Source: Endozoicomonas sp965198415
GTDB lineage: Bacteria; Pseudomonadota; Gammaproteobacteria; Pseudomonadales; Endozoicomonadaceae
Assembly (NCBI GenBank): GCA_965198415.1
Contig: CBDAPN010000032.1
Span: 248,001 to 312,000 of the forward strand
Reading direction: 5' to 3'
DNA: 64,000 nt
Below are positions 45,198 to 53,813 of the stretch, one piece after another. Position numbers and translations under genes: made by a program. The stretch's first letter is position 1. Each line of letters begins with the position of its first letter. The notes under the pieces were generated by a model. It was not told where the DNA came from, ran no database searches, and saw only the letters and a program-made list of their open reading frames with translations.

Positions 45198-46550
45198 TTA
45201 AACAGTTTGCCCCGCTAAGCTGCGTACCAAACGGAACACCACCGGACTCAACGCAACCACTGCAATTAGATTTGGCAGAGCCATCATCCCATTTAAGGTA
45301 TCTGCCACCAACCAGATATAATTCAGGTTGACCACAGCCCCCACTGGCAGAATTAGCACCCACAACACCCGATAAGGCATAATAGCTTTTGTACCAAACA
45401 AGTACTCAATACTGCGCTCACCATAAAACACCCAACCGATGACCGACGTAAATGCAAAAATCGTCAGCGAGAAAACAATAATGTACTGCCCAACACCTGG
45501 CAGGGACTGGGCAAAAACAGCTGAAGTGAGTGCAGCGCCAGACTCACCGCCGACCCAGAGACCGGAGGTAACAATCGTCAGGCCGGTGATGGAGCAAGTC
45601 ACCAACGTATCAAAAAACGTTCCCATCATGGCCAGCAGACCCTGATGCACCGGGTTTTGTGTCTGGGATGCGGCGTGTGCGATAGGGGCAGAACCAAGCC
45701 CGGCTTCGTTGGAGAACACCCCACGGGAGACGCCGTAACGAATAGCGGTGTAAACCGCAGCACCAGTAAAGGCACCTTCAGCAGCGTGACCGGTAAAAGC
45801 ACTGGTGAAGATCAGCGCAAACGCGCCAGGTAACTCCCTTGCATTAATGGCAAGCACAATAAGCCCGGACCCAATATAAACGACAGCCATCAAAGGAACC
45901 AATGTGCCGGCCACCAAGCCAATACGCTTGATCCCCCCAAGCAGGATAATGGCAACTAAAACCATAAGGACGATACCGGTGACTAGGGTAGGAGTGCCAA
46001 AATTACTGTAAAGCACACTGGCGATAGAATTTGCCTGCACAGTATTCCCTATACCCAAAGCGGCTAAAGCCGCAAACACGGCAAATAAATTACCCAGCCA
46101 TGTCCACTTAGCACCGAGACCATTTTTGATGTAATACATTGGGCCACCCACATGATTGCCCAGTTCGTCCTGCTCCCGAAAGTGAACTGCCAGAACGGCC
46201 TCAGCAAACTTGGTTGCCATCCCAAGAAGTGCAGAGCACCACATCCAGAACAGAGCACCCGGCCCCCCCAAAACCACGGCTGTAGCCACTCCGGCAATAT
46301 TTGCAGTGCCAATGGTGGATGCAAGTGCCGTCATCAAAGCCTTGAAAGGTGTGATATCACCTTTATTTTCATCACCACTTGCTGCCACCCGGCCCTGCCA
46401 AATCAGCCGGAAACCAGCGCCTAGGTTCAACAGCGGAAACAGCCGCAGGCCAGTCATTAAGAATAACCCGGTACCCAAAATCAGAATCAGCAAAAACGGC
46501 CCCCAAACAAAACCGTTTAACTGATTAAGAAACACATTGAAAGTCATCAT
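45198..46550 (-). CDS. Sodium:alanine/glycine symporter, AGCS family
   Basis: 450 aa, about eleven membrane segments. Family markers: TALASTIGTANIAGVATAVVLGGPGA in pieces (the N-terminal GTGNI-like sodium site), GGPMYYIKNGLG, and FSNEAGLGSAPIAHAASQT. It moves small neutral amino acids inward with sodium, which fits a marine setting. The gene stands alone with copies of the 17-bp repeat both upstream (46.6 kb) and downstream (45.0 kb). Confidence 0.93.
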   Translation of the reverse strand: MMTFNVFLNQLNGFVWGPFLLILILGTGLFLMTGLRLFPLLNLGAGFRLIWQGRVAASGDENKGDITPFKALMTALASTIGTANIAGVATAVVLGGPGALFWMWCSALLGMATKFAEAVLAVHFREQDELGNHVGGPMYYIKNGLGAKWTWLGNLFAVFAALAALGIGNTVQANSIASVLYSNFGTPTLVTGIVLMVLVAIILLGGIKRIGLVAGTLVPLMAVVYIGSGLIVLAINARELPGAFALIFTSAFTGHAAEGAFTGAAVYTAIRYGVSRGVFSNEAGLGSAPIAHAASQTQNPVHQGLLAMMGTFFDTLVTCSITGLTIVTSGLWVGGESGAALTSAVFAQSLPGVGQYIIVFSLTIFAFTSVIGWVFYGERSIEYLFGTKAIMPYRVLWVLILPVGAVVNLNYIWLVADTLNGMMALPNLIAVVALSPVVFRLVRSLAGQTV

Positions 46551-46627
46551 TGAGTAACCTGCTGTCAGTCAGTACCAAGCATAGCCAACAAAGGTGCAAA
46601 CTCATTCACAACCTTTAATCACTGCTG

Positions 46628-46712
46628 AACTGACACTCCCTGCCCTATCGCACCCACAGAGCATAAATACCCATAGGGCATAAATACCCACAGGGCATAA
46701 ATACCCATTTGT
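46628..46712 (+). repeat. Dispersed modular repeat, copy C (degenerate)
   Basis: Leader CTGACACTCCCTGCCCTATCG, then ACCCACAGAGCATAAAT, ACCCATAGGGCATAAAT and ACCCACAGGGCATAAAT. No good trailer follows. It lies in the 46551-47004 gap upstream of the symporter; the rest of that gap shows no gene. Confidence 0.85.
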
Positions 46713-47004
46713 GCCAAGGGGTTGATGAGGCTGTGTACCGGGTAGCTGCCTGTTTGCTTTTTTGACTGGCTAACCTAATCGTAGTTATTAAAGACTGTAC
46801 TGAATTGTTTAGCCTGACTGATGCTACCCAAGTTCTTTGGAATCGGTTGGGTTAGACTATTGCCCTTAGGGCAGCAGTGATTTAGTCTGTTTTGTATCCA
46901 AGCTACAAATTGTGAGCTGAAATCTTTGCAATGAATGCAAAGAAAGGAAATTTCCCTTGCACAGAGGGAAGAAACAAGAAAAAACAAAACGGAGAGATTA
47001 CGTT

Positions 47005-47277
47005 ATGCGTAAACCTGACCTGGTCAATGTCATTGCTGATGAAGCGGATATCAGCAAGGACAAAGCCTCACAAGCCCTGAATGCCATGCTCGAAGCCATC
47101 ACCGGTGCGCTTCAGTCTGAAGACACCGTCAGCCTGATCGGCTTTGGCACTTTCGAGCAGCGCAGCCGTGCCGCTCGCACCGGTAAAAATCCTCAAACCG
47201 GTGAAACCATCCAGATCAAGGCCAGTAAAACTGTCACCTTCAAACCGGGTAAAGCATTAAAAGAAGCAGTCAACTAA
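47005..47277 (+). CDS. hupB: DNA-binding protein HU
   Basis: 90 aa from ATG 47005, with GGAGAG eight bases upstream; an earlier in-frame start at 46957 lacks family sequence. Typical HU: MRKPDLVNVIADEAD at the N-terminus, VSLIGFGTFEQRSRAARTG (hinge into the beta arm), NPQTGETIQIKAS, and VTFKPGKALKEAVN. It is a dimeric nucleoid protein that bends DNA. The symbol is by general family; subtype alpha or beta cannot be settled, though HU-beta is closest. Confidence 0.92.
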   Translation: MRKPDLVNVIADEADISKDKASQALNAMLEAITGALQSEDTVSLIGFGTFEQRSRAARTGKNPQTGETIQIKASKTVTFKPGKALKEAVN

Positions 47278-47457
47278 GCTGATCGACTGTTGCGGACCGT
47301 GCTAGCGTTTCGCAAGCCAGGTTGTCAATACTGCCACCACCCCAGAAAGACATTTTCTCAACTTCTGTTTGCAACAGCACTGCGAGAAAATGTTTTCTTT
47401 TTACCAATATCTATGACTCTTTGTCACTATTCCCAGTAAACACCCAAGAGGATCAAA

Positions 47458-47817
47458 GTGAAGTTCAGATTACTATTATGGGTGCTTGGTTTCATGATGA
47501 AACGCGCTTCTCGAAAGAGCCCAGCCTTTCGTAAAACCCTCGAAGGACAGGATCTTACCTTTCAATTGAGCAGTAAAGATGGTGTTGCACGCCACTTTAT
47601 TGTTAACAATGGTCAAGTAAACTCAGTTTCCGGCAGCACTGATAAACCCACCTTTGAACTGGCTTTTTCTTGTGCCAACAAAGGGTTTGAAATCTTGACG
47701 CATAAAAACACTCAGGTAGCCTTCATGCAAGGGGTACAGGAAAAAAACATCATTGCCACTGGTGATCTCAGTAAAATAGTGTGGTTTCAGGCCATGACAT
47801 CGGCACTGAGAAAATAA
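47458..47817 (+). CDS. SCP2 sterol-binding-like small protein
   Basis: 119 aa from GTG 47458, with GAGGAT upstream. The N-terminus has a short hydrophobic stretch. Then come LTFQLSSKDGVARHFIVNNGQVNSVSG and PTFELAFSCANKGFEILTHKN in pieces, a pattern seen in small SCP2-like proteins (a beta sheet with a lipid tunnel). In pseudomonads such proteins are often misnamed helicases. Ligand and role are unknown. Confidence 0.65.
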   Translation: MKFRLLLWVLGFMMKRASRKSPAFRKTLEGQDLTFQLSSKDGVARHFIVNNGQVNSVSGSTDKPTFELAFSCANKGFEILTHKNTQVAFMQGVQEKNIIATGDLSKIVWFQAMTSALRK

Positions 47818-47938
47818 AGGCCTTATCTTGTTTATTTGGTAGGGGTATTCCCCTCACCTATGGATTTATCTTTTGTTAACCACAGGCGTGTTTTCCTGCT
47901 CTCTTAGCTAACGGGTTAATCAAACTCACTTTAAGTGG

Positions 47939-47967
47939 TTGACAGAAGATAAGTCGATCTCTAATAT
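47939..47967 (+). promoter_or_regulatory. Sigma-70 promoter for the tRNA-Leu pair
   Basis: TTGACA at 47939-47944, 17 bases, TAATAT at 47962-47967. The -35 is perfect and the -10 has five of six. A GC-rich discriminator (GCCGC) follows, the mark of stringently controlled stable-RNA promoters. The first tRNA starts 36 bases downstream. Confidence 0.88.
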
Positions 47968-48002
47968 GCCGCTTCGTTGAGTCGTTGAACGGCGGTAACA
48001 AG

Positions 48003-48089
48003 GCCCAGGTGGCGGAATTGGTAGACGCGCTAGCTTCAGGTGCTAGTGTCCAGTAGGACGTGGAAGTTCGAGTCTTCTCCTGGGCACCA
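48003..48089 (+). tRNA. tRNA-Leu (anticodon CAG)
   Basis: 87 nt including an encoded CCA. The acceptor arms GCCCAGG and CCTGGGC pair. The anticodon stem CTAGC/GCTAG encloses the loop TTCAGGT, giving anticodon CAG. The long variable arm (GTCC AGTA GGAC) marks a class II tRNA. The T arm contains GTTCGAGTC. Confidence 0.96.
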
Positions 48090-48131
48090 AATCAAATGAT
48101 TTAGTCTTGTTACACGTTCATTAACGGCAAT

Positions 48132-48218
48132 GCCCAGGTGGCGGAATTGGTAGACGCGCTAGCTTCAGGTGCTAGTGACCGTATGGTCGTGGAAGTTCGA
48201 GTCTTCTCCTGGGCACCA
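48132..48218 (+). tRNA. tRNA-Leu (anticodon CAG), second copy
   Basis: The same 87-nt structure as the first copy, differing only in the variable arm (GACC GTAT GGTC). Paired changes keep the stem intact. It is 42 bases downstream of the first copy and probably on the same transcript. Confidence 0.96.
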
Positions 48219-48329
48219 ATCCGAAAAGTTATGTTGTAAAATTAACGGCAAACTCCGAAGATACCCTCCCCTATAACCCTTATTATTTCTCTATCTTCTG
48301 CTCCGGTTTCGGATTACCCCGCACCTCCG

Positions 48330-49409
48330 CTAAGCCCCCTCAATTACATCAAGGCAAGACGCCTTAAAATGTGCAAATACCTGCATTCCCGGCGACAGTT
48401 GCAACAGACCCATCGCCCGTCGGGTAACCAGTGCTAACAGCGTCTGTCCTTCGGCATTAAGGAATAGGAGTACGTTATTTGAGCTTTGTGCCTGTACGGC
48501 CTGAATGGTTGCTGACACTCTATTTTGCACACTGGTACAATCAATATCCTCAACCACAATACTCACCTCCTGTGCTGACAAAACTATTCTTAGCTCTGTA
48601 CCGGGTAATGCCGAAATTTGCCTGACCTGCAACCGCTGCTGCCCAAGCAGTAACTCGGTATAACCGTAATCGTGATCATGGCTGCTTACCTGAACATCCA
48701 GTACCGAAAGTGCGTGATCATCTTTGGTCAATAAAGATCCCGGCCGGCTCAATAGTTGACGACATTCACCGCATGCTTGCACTTGCCCCTGCTCCATTAG
48801 CAATAGTTTATCCGCCAGTGTGGCCACTTCTTCACGGGCGTGGCTAACCATAACGACCAACATACCAAACTGTTGCCGCATATCTCGCAAACAGGGCAAG
48901 ATATGCGATTTTGACTCCCAATCCAGAGAGGCGAGGGGTTCATCCATCAATAAAAGACGAGGGGCGTTTAATAACGTTCTGGCAATGGCAACCCGCTGCA
49001 TCTCTCCACCGGATAAACAGTCAACGTTTCGATTCAACAAATGCCCAATCCCTAAACGCTCAATCAGGTCAGCAAAAACCGGCCCGCAACCACTACTGGC
49101 TCGCTTGCGGGCAAACTGCAGGTTCTCCATCACATCCAAATGGGGAAACAGCCGGGCATCCTGAAAAATATAACCGATGCTGCGGTGCTCCGGTCGGACC
49201 CACACCCCCTGAGCGGAGTCTTGCCAAAGCTCGTCATTAAAAACGATACGCCCCTTTGCCTGACGCTCCAGCCCGGCAATAGTGCGTAACAGGGAGGTTT
49301 TACCACACCCGGAGCGCCCCATAATAGCCCACATAGAGTCGCCATCAAGGCTCTGCTTAATATTAAGAAGAAAATGATCCCGTGGGAGTTGAATATCAAT
49401 ATTGAGCAT
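48330..49409 (-). CDS. modC: Molybdate ABC transporter ATP-binding protein
   Basis: 359 aa. Walker A is GRSGCGKTSL, the signature is LSGGEMQRVAIAR, Walker B is LLLMDEPLASLD, and the switch His is in VVMVSHAREEV. The C-terminal ~70 residues after about 285 form a TOBE/MOP-like molybdate-binding domain (SVQNRVSATIQAV). It is the last gene of the molybdenum operon, and its start shares one base with the modB stop. Confidence 0.95.
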   Translation of the reverse strand: MLNIDIQLPRDHFLLNIKQSLDGDSMWAIMGRSGCGKTSLLRTIAGLERQAKGRIVFNDELWQDSAQGVWVRPEHRSIGYIFQDARLFPHLDVMENLQFARKRASSGCGPVFADLIERLGIGHLLNRNVDCLSGGEMQRVAIARTLLNAPRLLLMDEPLASLDWESKSHILPCLRDMRQQFGMLVVMVSHAREEVATLADKLLLMEQGQVQACGECRQLLSRPGSLLTKDDHALSVLDVQVSSHDHDYGYTELLLGQQRLQVRQISALPGTELRIVLSAQEVSIVVEDIDCTSVQNRVSATIQAVQAQSSNNVLLFLNAEGQTLLALVTRRAMGLLQLSPGMQVFAHFKASCLDVIEGA

Positions 49410-50077
49410 TAGACGCCACTCGTTGTTGATTTACGATCCAGGCTGTAAAGCACAATTAACAACACCATGGCAAAAACCAGCAAACCACCAGCGATCTGAT
49501 GGGCAGCAGCAAACTGCTGTGACTCAACCGCATCAAACAAGGCGATAGACAACACCCGGGTTTCGCCGGGAATATTGCCGCCAATCATCAGCACCACGCC
49601 AAACTCACCAACCGTATGAGCAAACCCCATACAAGCCGCCAGAACCAGCGCCCGCTGAGTATGCGGCAACACGATATTAACAAAACGATCCACCCGGCCA
49701 GCCCCAAGCATGGCTGCGGCCTCTAACAGGCCTTTATCAAACTGCTCAAACGCCCGCTGCAATGGTTGCACGACAAAGGGCATCGAATAAATAACAGAGG
49801 CGATCACCAGACCACTGAAACTGAACGCCAGCGTTGTCCCGGTCAGGGAAAGCCAGGCTTGGCCGGGCGCATGGTTTGGTGAAAACAGCAGCAACAAGTA
49901 AAAGCCCAATACCGTCGGTGGCAGCACCATAGGAAGCCCCACCAGTGCTTCTAATACCGGCCGTAGGGCGCTTTTCATATTGGCCAGCCACCAAGCCAGC
50001 GGTATAGCCAGAAACATGAGAATGCAGGTTGTTGTCAGAGCCAGCTTAATGGTTACCCAAACCGCAGCAGTCAGCAT
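49409..50077 (-). CDS. modB: Molybdate ABC transporter permease
   Basis: 222 aa, about five or six membrane segments. The EAA loop is visible (LLEAAAMLGAGRVDRFVNIVLP). GMIGGNIPGETRVLSIALFD-like sequence near residue 178 (IGGNIPGETRVLS) is typical for ModB. It forms the membrane channel with ModC as the engine and ModA as the binding protein. It overlaps modA by seven bases. Confidence 0.95.
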   Translation of the reverse strand: MLTAAVWVTIKLALTTTCILMFLAIPLAWWLANMKSALRPVLEALVGLPMVLPPTVLGFYLLLLFSPNHAPGQAWLSLTGTTLAFSFSGLVIASVIYSMPFVVQPLQRAFEQFDKGLLEAAAMLGAGRVDRFVNIVLPHTQRALVLAACMGFAHTVGEFGVVLMIGGNIPGETRVLSIALFDAVESQQFAAAHQIAGGLLVFAMVLLIVLYSLDRKSTTSGV

Positions 50078-50814
50078 TTAGGCGTACCTTTGTTGTAACA
50101 GCTCGCCGGTAAATAACCTTGGCTGACGATCATGTTCTGCACGGTCATGGACAACAAAAATTCAACCAGCACCTTGGCAAGCTCAGGTTTTTTGCTGCGT
50201 TTTAGAATAATAAGATCCTGACGAATAGGAGCGTATAGCTCAGTGGGAATTGTTATTATGTTTGTGTTGTTTTTTTCGTTTGCTAGCTGAGCCCGCGCCA
50301 CCAGTCCTGCAGGCGCATTGCCACTGGCAACAAACTGCCAGGCTTGCTGAACGCTGCTGCCCTGAACCAGTCTGGGTTGAATGGGCTGCCATAAATGCAG
50401 TTTTTCTAACACCTGCTGAGCAGCTAATCCATAAGGAGCTGTCGCTGGGTTAGCAATGGCCAGACGACCACGGTAGTCCGTCAGATTAACCGGTTTCTTG
50501 ACTCCCGGGCGCCAAAAAACCAGCTCGCCAAAAGCGTAGGTTGATCGGCGCTCGCCTAACCCTTGCTGCTCAAGTTGTGCCGGTCGAAGGCTGTCCGCCG
50601 CAAGAAAGACGTCAAACGGTGCGCCATTGATAATCTGGTTATACAGTGCACCGGTTGACGCAGAAGAGATCAGCAGCCGGTGTCCGGTTTGCTCAGCAAA
50701 GGTTTTGGCCAGTATGGTCAACGAGGGTTTAAAGTTTGACGCCACCGCAACATGTAAATCTTGCCCGTGCGCCACGGCCGCAACGGTAAGAAAAAGAGCA
50801 AAAAATAACTTCAC
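50071..50814 (-). CDS. modA: Molybdate-binding periplasmic protein
   Basis: I use GTG 50814, which overlaps the moaE stop as GTGA; a TTG three bases earlier is less likely. 247 aa with a signal peptide ending near VAHGQ. Ligand-binding segments: ASNFKPSLTILAKTF, SSASTGALYNQIINGAPFDVFLAAD, and NPATAPYGLAA. It captures molybdate (or tungstate) for ModBC. The C-terminus has an unusual Cys-containing tail (SCYNKGTPKC). Confidence 0.94.
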   Translation of the reverse strand: MKLFFALFLTVAAVAHGQDLHVAVASNFKPSLTILAKTFAEQTGHRLLISSASTGALYNQIINGAPFDVFLAADSLRPAQLEQQGLGERRSTYAFGELVFWRPGVKKPVNLTDYRGRLAIANPATAPYGLAAQQVLEKLHLWQPIQPRLVQGSSVQQAWQFVASGNAPAGLVARAQLANEKNNTNIITIPTELYAPIRQDLIILKRSKKPELAKVLVEFLLSMTVQNMIVSQGYLPASCYNKGTPKC

Positions 50815-51251
50815 CAACGTTGCGCCGCCTTTATGTCTGAATCACGGGCCTCGACCCAGCGCTCACCGTCAGGTGTCGTCTCTTTTTTCCAAAATGGGGC
50901 ACGGGTTTTCAGATAGTCCATAATAAATTCACAGGCCGCAAAGGCCTCTTTGCGATGAGCACTGGCAACGCCGACAAAAACGATGCGATCACCAGGGTGT
51001 AGCTGACCAACCCGGTGAATTATCCGCACCACTTGGAGCTGCCATCGTTGCTGAGCTTCATCGACAATCGCCTGCAGGGCTTTTTCCGTCATGCCGGGGT
51101 AATGTTCCAAAAACAGACCACCCACCCGATCGCCCTGATTCATATCCCGCACGGTGCCGGTAAAGGTCACAATGGCGCCAACGGCTCTGTTCGCCGTCAG
51201 CTGTTCATACTCTTGCCCACAATTAAAGTCTTCTGTCTGGATAGAGATCAC
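50811..51251 (-). CDS. moaE: Molybdopterin synthase catalytic subunit
   Basis: 146 aa. Family motifs: GAIVTFTGTVRD near residue 25, LEHYPGMTEKAL, RIIHRVGQLHPGD, VGVASAHRKEAF (catalytic Lys region) and KTRAPFWKKE. With MoaD it adds two sulfurs to cyclic pyranopterin monophosphate. It is located between moaD and modA in the same operon. Confidence 0.96.
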   Translation of the reverse strand: MISIQTEDFNCGQEYEQLTANRAVGAIVTFTGTVRDMNQGDRVGGLFLEHYPGMTEKALQAIVDEAQQRWQLQVVRIIHRVGQLHPGDRIVFVGVASAHRKEAFAACEFIMDYLKTRAPFWKKETTPDGERWVEARDSDIKAAQRW

Positions 51252-51256
51252 AGTGT

Positions 51257-51508
51257 TTACCCGCCGGTCACTGGTGGAAAAAATGCCACTTCATCCCCCG
51301 GGTGCAGCGTGGCATCTTTACGGGTCATGGTTTGATTAACAGCAACCAGTGTGTGCTCGCTCATCATAACTGCTCGCCAGCATTCATTTTTATTAGCCAG
51401 TTGTTGTTTAAGCCTGTAGACCGTGGTCGGGTAGTCGCCCTCGTTGAGAAGTAACTGATCGCAGTCAAGCTGCTCACGAAAGCTGGCAAAAAAGAGCACT
51501 TTTAACAT
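51257..51508 (-). CDS. moaD: Molybdopterin synthase sulfur-carrier subunit
   Basis: 83 aa, ubiquitin-like fold. It ends in FFPPVTGG, with the terminal Gly-Gly that is adenylated and thiocarboxylated. VLFFASFREQL opens the protein and LHPGDEVAFFPPV closes it, as in the family. It overlaps the moaC stop by seven bases and is followed by moaE after five. Confidence 0.95.
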   Translation of the reverse strand: MLKVLFFASFREQLDCDQLLLNEGDYPTTVYRLKQQLANKNECWRAVMMSEHTLVAVNQTMTRKDATLHPGDEVAFFPPVTGG

Positions 51509-52002
51509 TTTCCCTCTCCTTTAACCCGGTAGTTACCGCTGCGGCCACCACTTTTCTCCAATACCCGGATGCCTTCGATATGCATCGCCTTGTCTGCTGC
51601 CTTGCACATATCGTAAATGGTCAACGCTGCAACCGAAGCTGCGGTGAGTGCTTCTATTTCAACCCCGGTTTTCCCACTGAGCCGACAGCAAGTTTCAATA
51701 CGAATTCGGGAGTGCTCATCTTCAATCTCAAACTCAACTCCAATAAAGTTGAGCATTAACGGATGGCATAACGGCACCAGCTGGCTGCACTGTTTGGCCG
51801 CCTGAATGCCAGCGATTTTGGCTACAGCAAGCACATCCCCTTTTTTCAGGCCGTTGTCTTTTACCAATTGCAGCGTTTGTGGTGCCATGTAGACAAAGCC
51901 TTCGGCTATAGCTTCACGACGTGTGATGTCTTTTTCACCAACATCCACCATACTGGCTTTGCCATCACTGTTTATGTGGGTGAGCTGTTCAGTTTGCGCC
52001 AC
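51502..52002 (-). CDS. moaC: Cyclic pyranopterin monophosphate synthase
   Basis: 166 aa. Motifs: LTHINSDGKASMVDVGEKDIT-type opening, KGDVLAVAKIAGIQAAKQ, and LVPLCHPLMLNFIGVEFE with the active-site HP, then GKTGVEIEALTAASVAALTIYDMCKA with the catalytic Lys and Asp. It converts the MoaA product to cyclic pyranopterin monophosphate. moaA is not in this cluster and must lie elsewhere. Confidence 0.97.
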   Translation of the reverse strand: MAQTEQLTHINSDGKASMVDVGEKDITRREAIAEGFVYMAPQTLQLVKDNGLKKGDVLAVAKIAGIQAAKQCSQLVPLCHPLMLNFIGVEFEIEDEHSRIRIETCCRLSGKTGVEIEALTAASVAALTIYDMCKAADKAMHIEGIRVLEKSGGRSGNYRVKGEGKC

Positions 52003-52004
52003 AG

Positions 52005-52541
52005 TTAGCCCGCCTTTTTCAACTGTTCAATAAAATTACAAGGGCGATGCCGACTGTCCAACTGCTCTCTGATAATGCCTTCCCATGCTGTTTTGCAGGC
52101 ATTATTGGAGCCGGGCATCACAAAAATTACAGTGCCGTTAGCAATACCAGCCACGGTGCGGGACTGAATAGTGGAGGTGCCAACCTGTTCATAGGAGAGC
52201 TGACGAAATAGCTCTGCGTAGCCATTAATCTGTTTATCAAAAATCGGCAACAGTGCTTCGGGTGTGCTGTCCCTACCTGAGAAACCGGTACCCCCGGTGA
52301 CCAGAACAACCTGAACGCAATCTTGTGCTTCGGCGTCGGTGGCAATCCAGCGGGAAACCACTTCCCTTATCTTGTAGATGTCGTCTTTAACAATAGCTTT
52401 ATCCACCAGCCGATGCCCAGCGGCACATAAGCTGTCAACCAGAAACTGGCCGGAGGAGTCGGTTTCTTCATCTCGCGTATCTGATACCGTCAGTACAGCG
52501 ATATTGGTAGCAATAAATTCTTTAATTTGGTGGTGAGCCAT
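52005..52541 (-). CDS. moaB: Molybdenum cofactor biosynthesis protein B
   Basis: 178 aa. The MoaB/MogA fold is shown by IAVLTVSDTRDEETDSSG, VLVTGGTGFSGRDSTPEAL (the conserved GGTG-RD motif) and FVMPGSNNACKTAW. It is an adenylyltransferase-like protein of the molybdopterin pathway. A two-base gap separates it from moaC. Confidence 0.95.
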   Translation of the reverse strand: MAHHQIKEFIATNIAVLTVSDTRDEETDSSGQFLVDSLCAAGHRLVDKAIVKDDIYKIREVVSRWIATDAEAQDCVQVVLVTGGTGFSGRDSTPEALLPIFDKQINGYAELFRQLSYEQVGTSTIQSRTVAGIANGTVIFVMPGSNNACKTAWEGIIREQLDSRHRPCNFIEQLKKAG

Positions 52542-52611
52542 GATTGCTCCTGTCGAGTGTGTAAAGTTGTTTATATTATTTACCCGGTTTTTATTGAGCA
52601 GCTCTCGTTTA

Positions 52612-53184
52612 TCAACAGTCGTTAAACGTTGTCAACTTTAGCCAATCCTCAGGCGTATTGACGTTGATAAAACCATGAACCATCGCCGCCGGTAGCGGCA
52701 GCGCCTTCATGCCAATTTTCCGGTACCAGCGCCAAAGGGCAAAGTCTTTAGGGTCATCACTGCGAATAGCTTGCTCAATAAGTACTCTGGTCCTGGGCGT
52801 CACTGCTAATAAAACAGGCAGATTATAACCGCTAAAATAGCAGCATGACGGCTCTGTACACAGTCGTTTAATAGCTTCCACAGGTAGCAGTGGCATATCG
52901 ACCGGCGTGACCAGAAGGCGATCATAGTCCGCAGCCTCGGCAAACGCAGCGTGAATTCCGCTAAGGGGGCCTCTCCCGGGCAGAATATCTTTCACTTGTC
53001 GAGCCGGTGGGGCGTCGTAAAAGTCAGAGCCGCTGAGCAAAATATGATTAATTCCAGCCTGTGTCATTAATGACACCATGTGCTGATAAAGCGCCTTACC
53101 CTGCCAGTTCAATCTGGACTTGTCCTGTCCCATTCTCAAGGAGCGGCCACCGGCCAGAATCAGCGCATATAGCTTGCCGGGCAT
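52612..53184 (-). CDS. mobA: Molybdenum cofactor guanylyltransferase
   Basis: 190 aa. The nucleotide-binding motif is LILAGGRSLRMGQDKS. DILPGRGPLSGIHAAF and LVTPVDMPLLP follow, with a C-terminal NVNTPEDWLKL. It transfers GMP to molybdopterin to form bis-MGD. Its start abuts the ycgN stop directly, making the two cotranscribed. Confidence 0.95.
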   Translation of the reverse strand: MPGKLYALILAGGRSLRMGQDKSRLNWQGKALYQHMVSLMTQAGINHILLSGSDFYDAPPARQVKDILPGRGPLSGIHAAFAEAADYDRLLVTPVDMPLLPVEAIKRLCTEPSCCYFSGYNLPVLLAVTPRTRVLIEQAIRSDDPKDFALWRWYRKIGMKALPLPAAMVHGFINVNTPEDWLKLTTFNDC

Positions 53185-53634
53185 TCAGCGCACCCGAATA
53201 ATGTAGTCAAACCAAACGGAAGGGTCTGAGAGCTCCTCCTCGGATTTTATCCCCTTGCCGATCACTGAGAAACCAGAGTCGTGTACAGAGTTTGGATTAC
53301 CGCTAATGAGCGGATGCCATTGGGGCAGGTCGTAACCGTGGTAGAGCAGATTATAGGCACAGCTGTCTGGCAACCACTGCAAGTGCTCATGCAGAGTTTT
53401 AGGGGTAAATTTTATGCAGTCGCTCACATATTTACGACGATGTTTGTAGTGTTTGCAGCACCCGGAGTTCAGATCAAGTAAACGGCAAGATACGGCGACG
53501 GTGTGAATTTCATCTGTATCGTTGTCAATCACCTTATTCAGGCAGCAGCGACCACAGCCATCGCAGAGCGACTCCCACTCCTGCGGAGTCATCTCAGTTA
53601 ACGATTTTACCTCCCAGAATTTTGTGCTCATCAA
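53185..53634 (-). CDS. ycgN: YcgN-family Cys-rich cluster protein (UPF0260)
   Basis: 149 aa. CDGCGRCCLNKV is the family's clustered-Cys motif, followed by CRLLDLNSGCCKHY and DCIKFTP and CAYNLLYHGYDLPQWHPL. The cysteines suggest an iron-sulfur or zinc site. The biochemical role is unknown. It is the first gene of the molybdenum operon, which is an odd place for it and may simply share the promoter. Confidence 0.92.
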   Translation of the reverse strand: MMSTKFWEVKSLTEMTPQEWESLCDGCGRCCLNKVIDNDTDEIHTVAVSCRLLDLNSGCCKHYKHRRKYVSDCIKFTPKTLHEHLQWLPDSCAYNLLYHGYDLPQWHPLISGNPNSVHDSGFSVIGKGIKSEEELSDPSVWFDYIIRVR

Positions 53635-53685
53635 GAACCTTTAAAGTAATCAAAGCCAAAGTTTGCAGCATACGCCGGGTAAAAG

Positions 53686-53722
53686 GTAATACAACAGTCG
53701 CCTTATAAGTCTGTTGTATTAC
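53686..53722 (-). terminator. Hairpin downstream of argC
   Basis: GTAATACAACAG and CTGTTGTATTAC form a perfect 12-bp stem with a 13-base loop. Read on the minus strand it is followed by CCTTTTACC, a short T-run. It lies about 90 bases after the argC stop and about 50 before the ycgN start. Confidence 0.55.
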
Positions 53723-53813
53723 TGGAGTCATCCGGCCCCAACTTTGAGTGCTGTTGTTTCATGCTTCAGCTTCTGCGTGATAAACCATGTGCACATATGG
53801 TTTTAGCAATACC

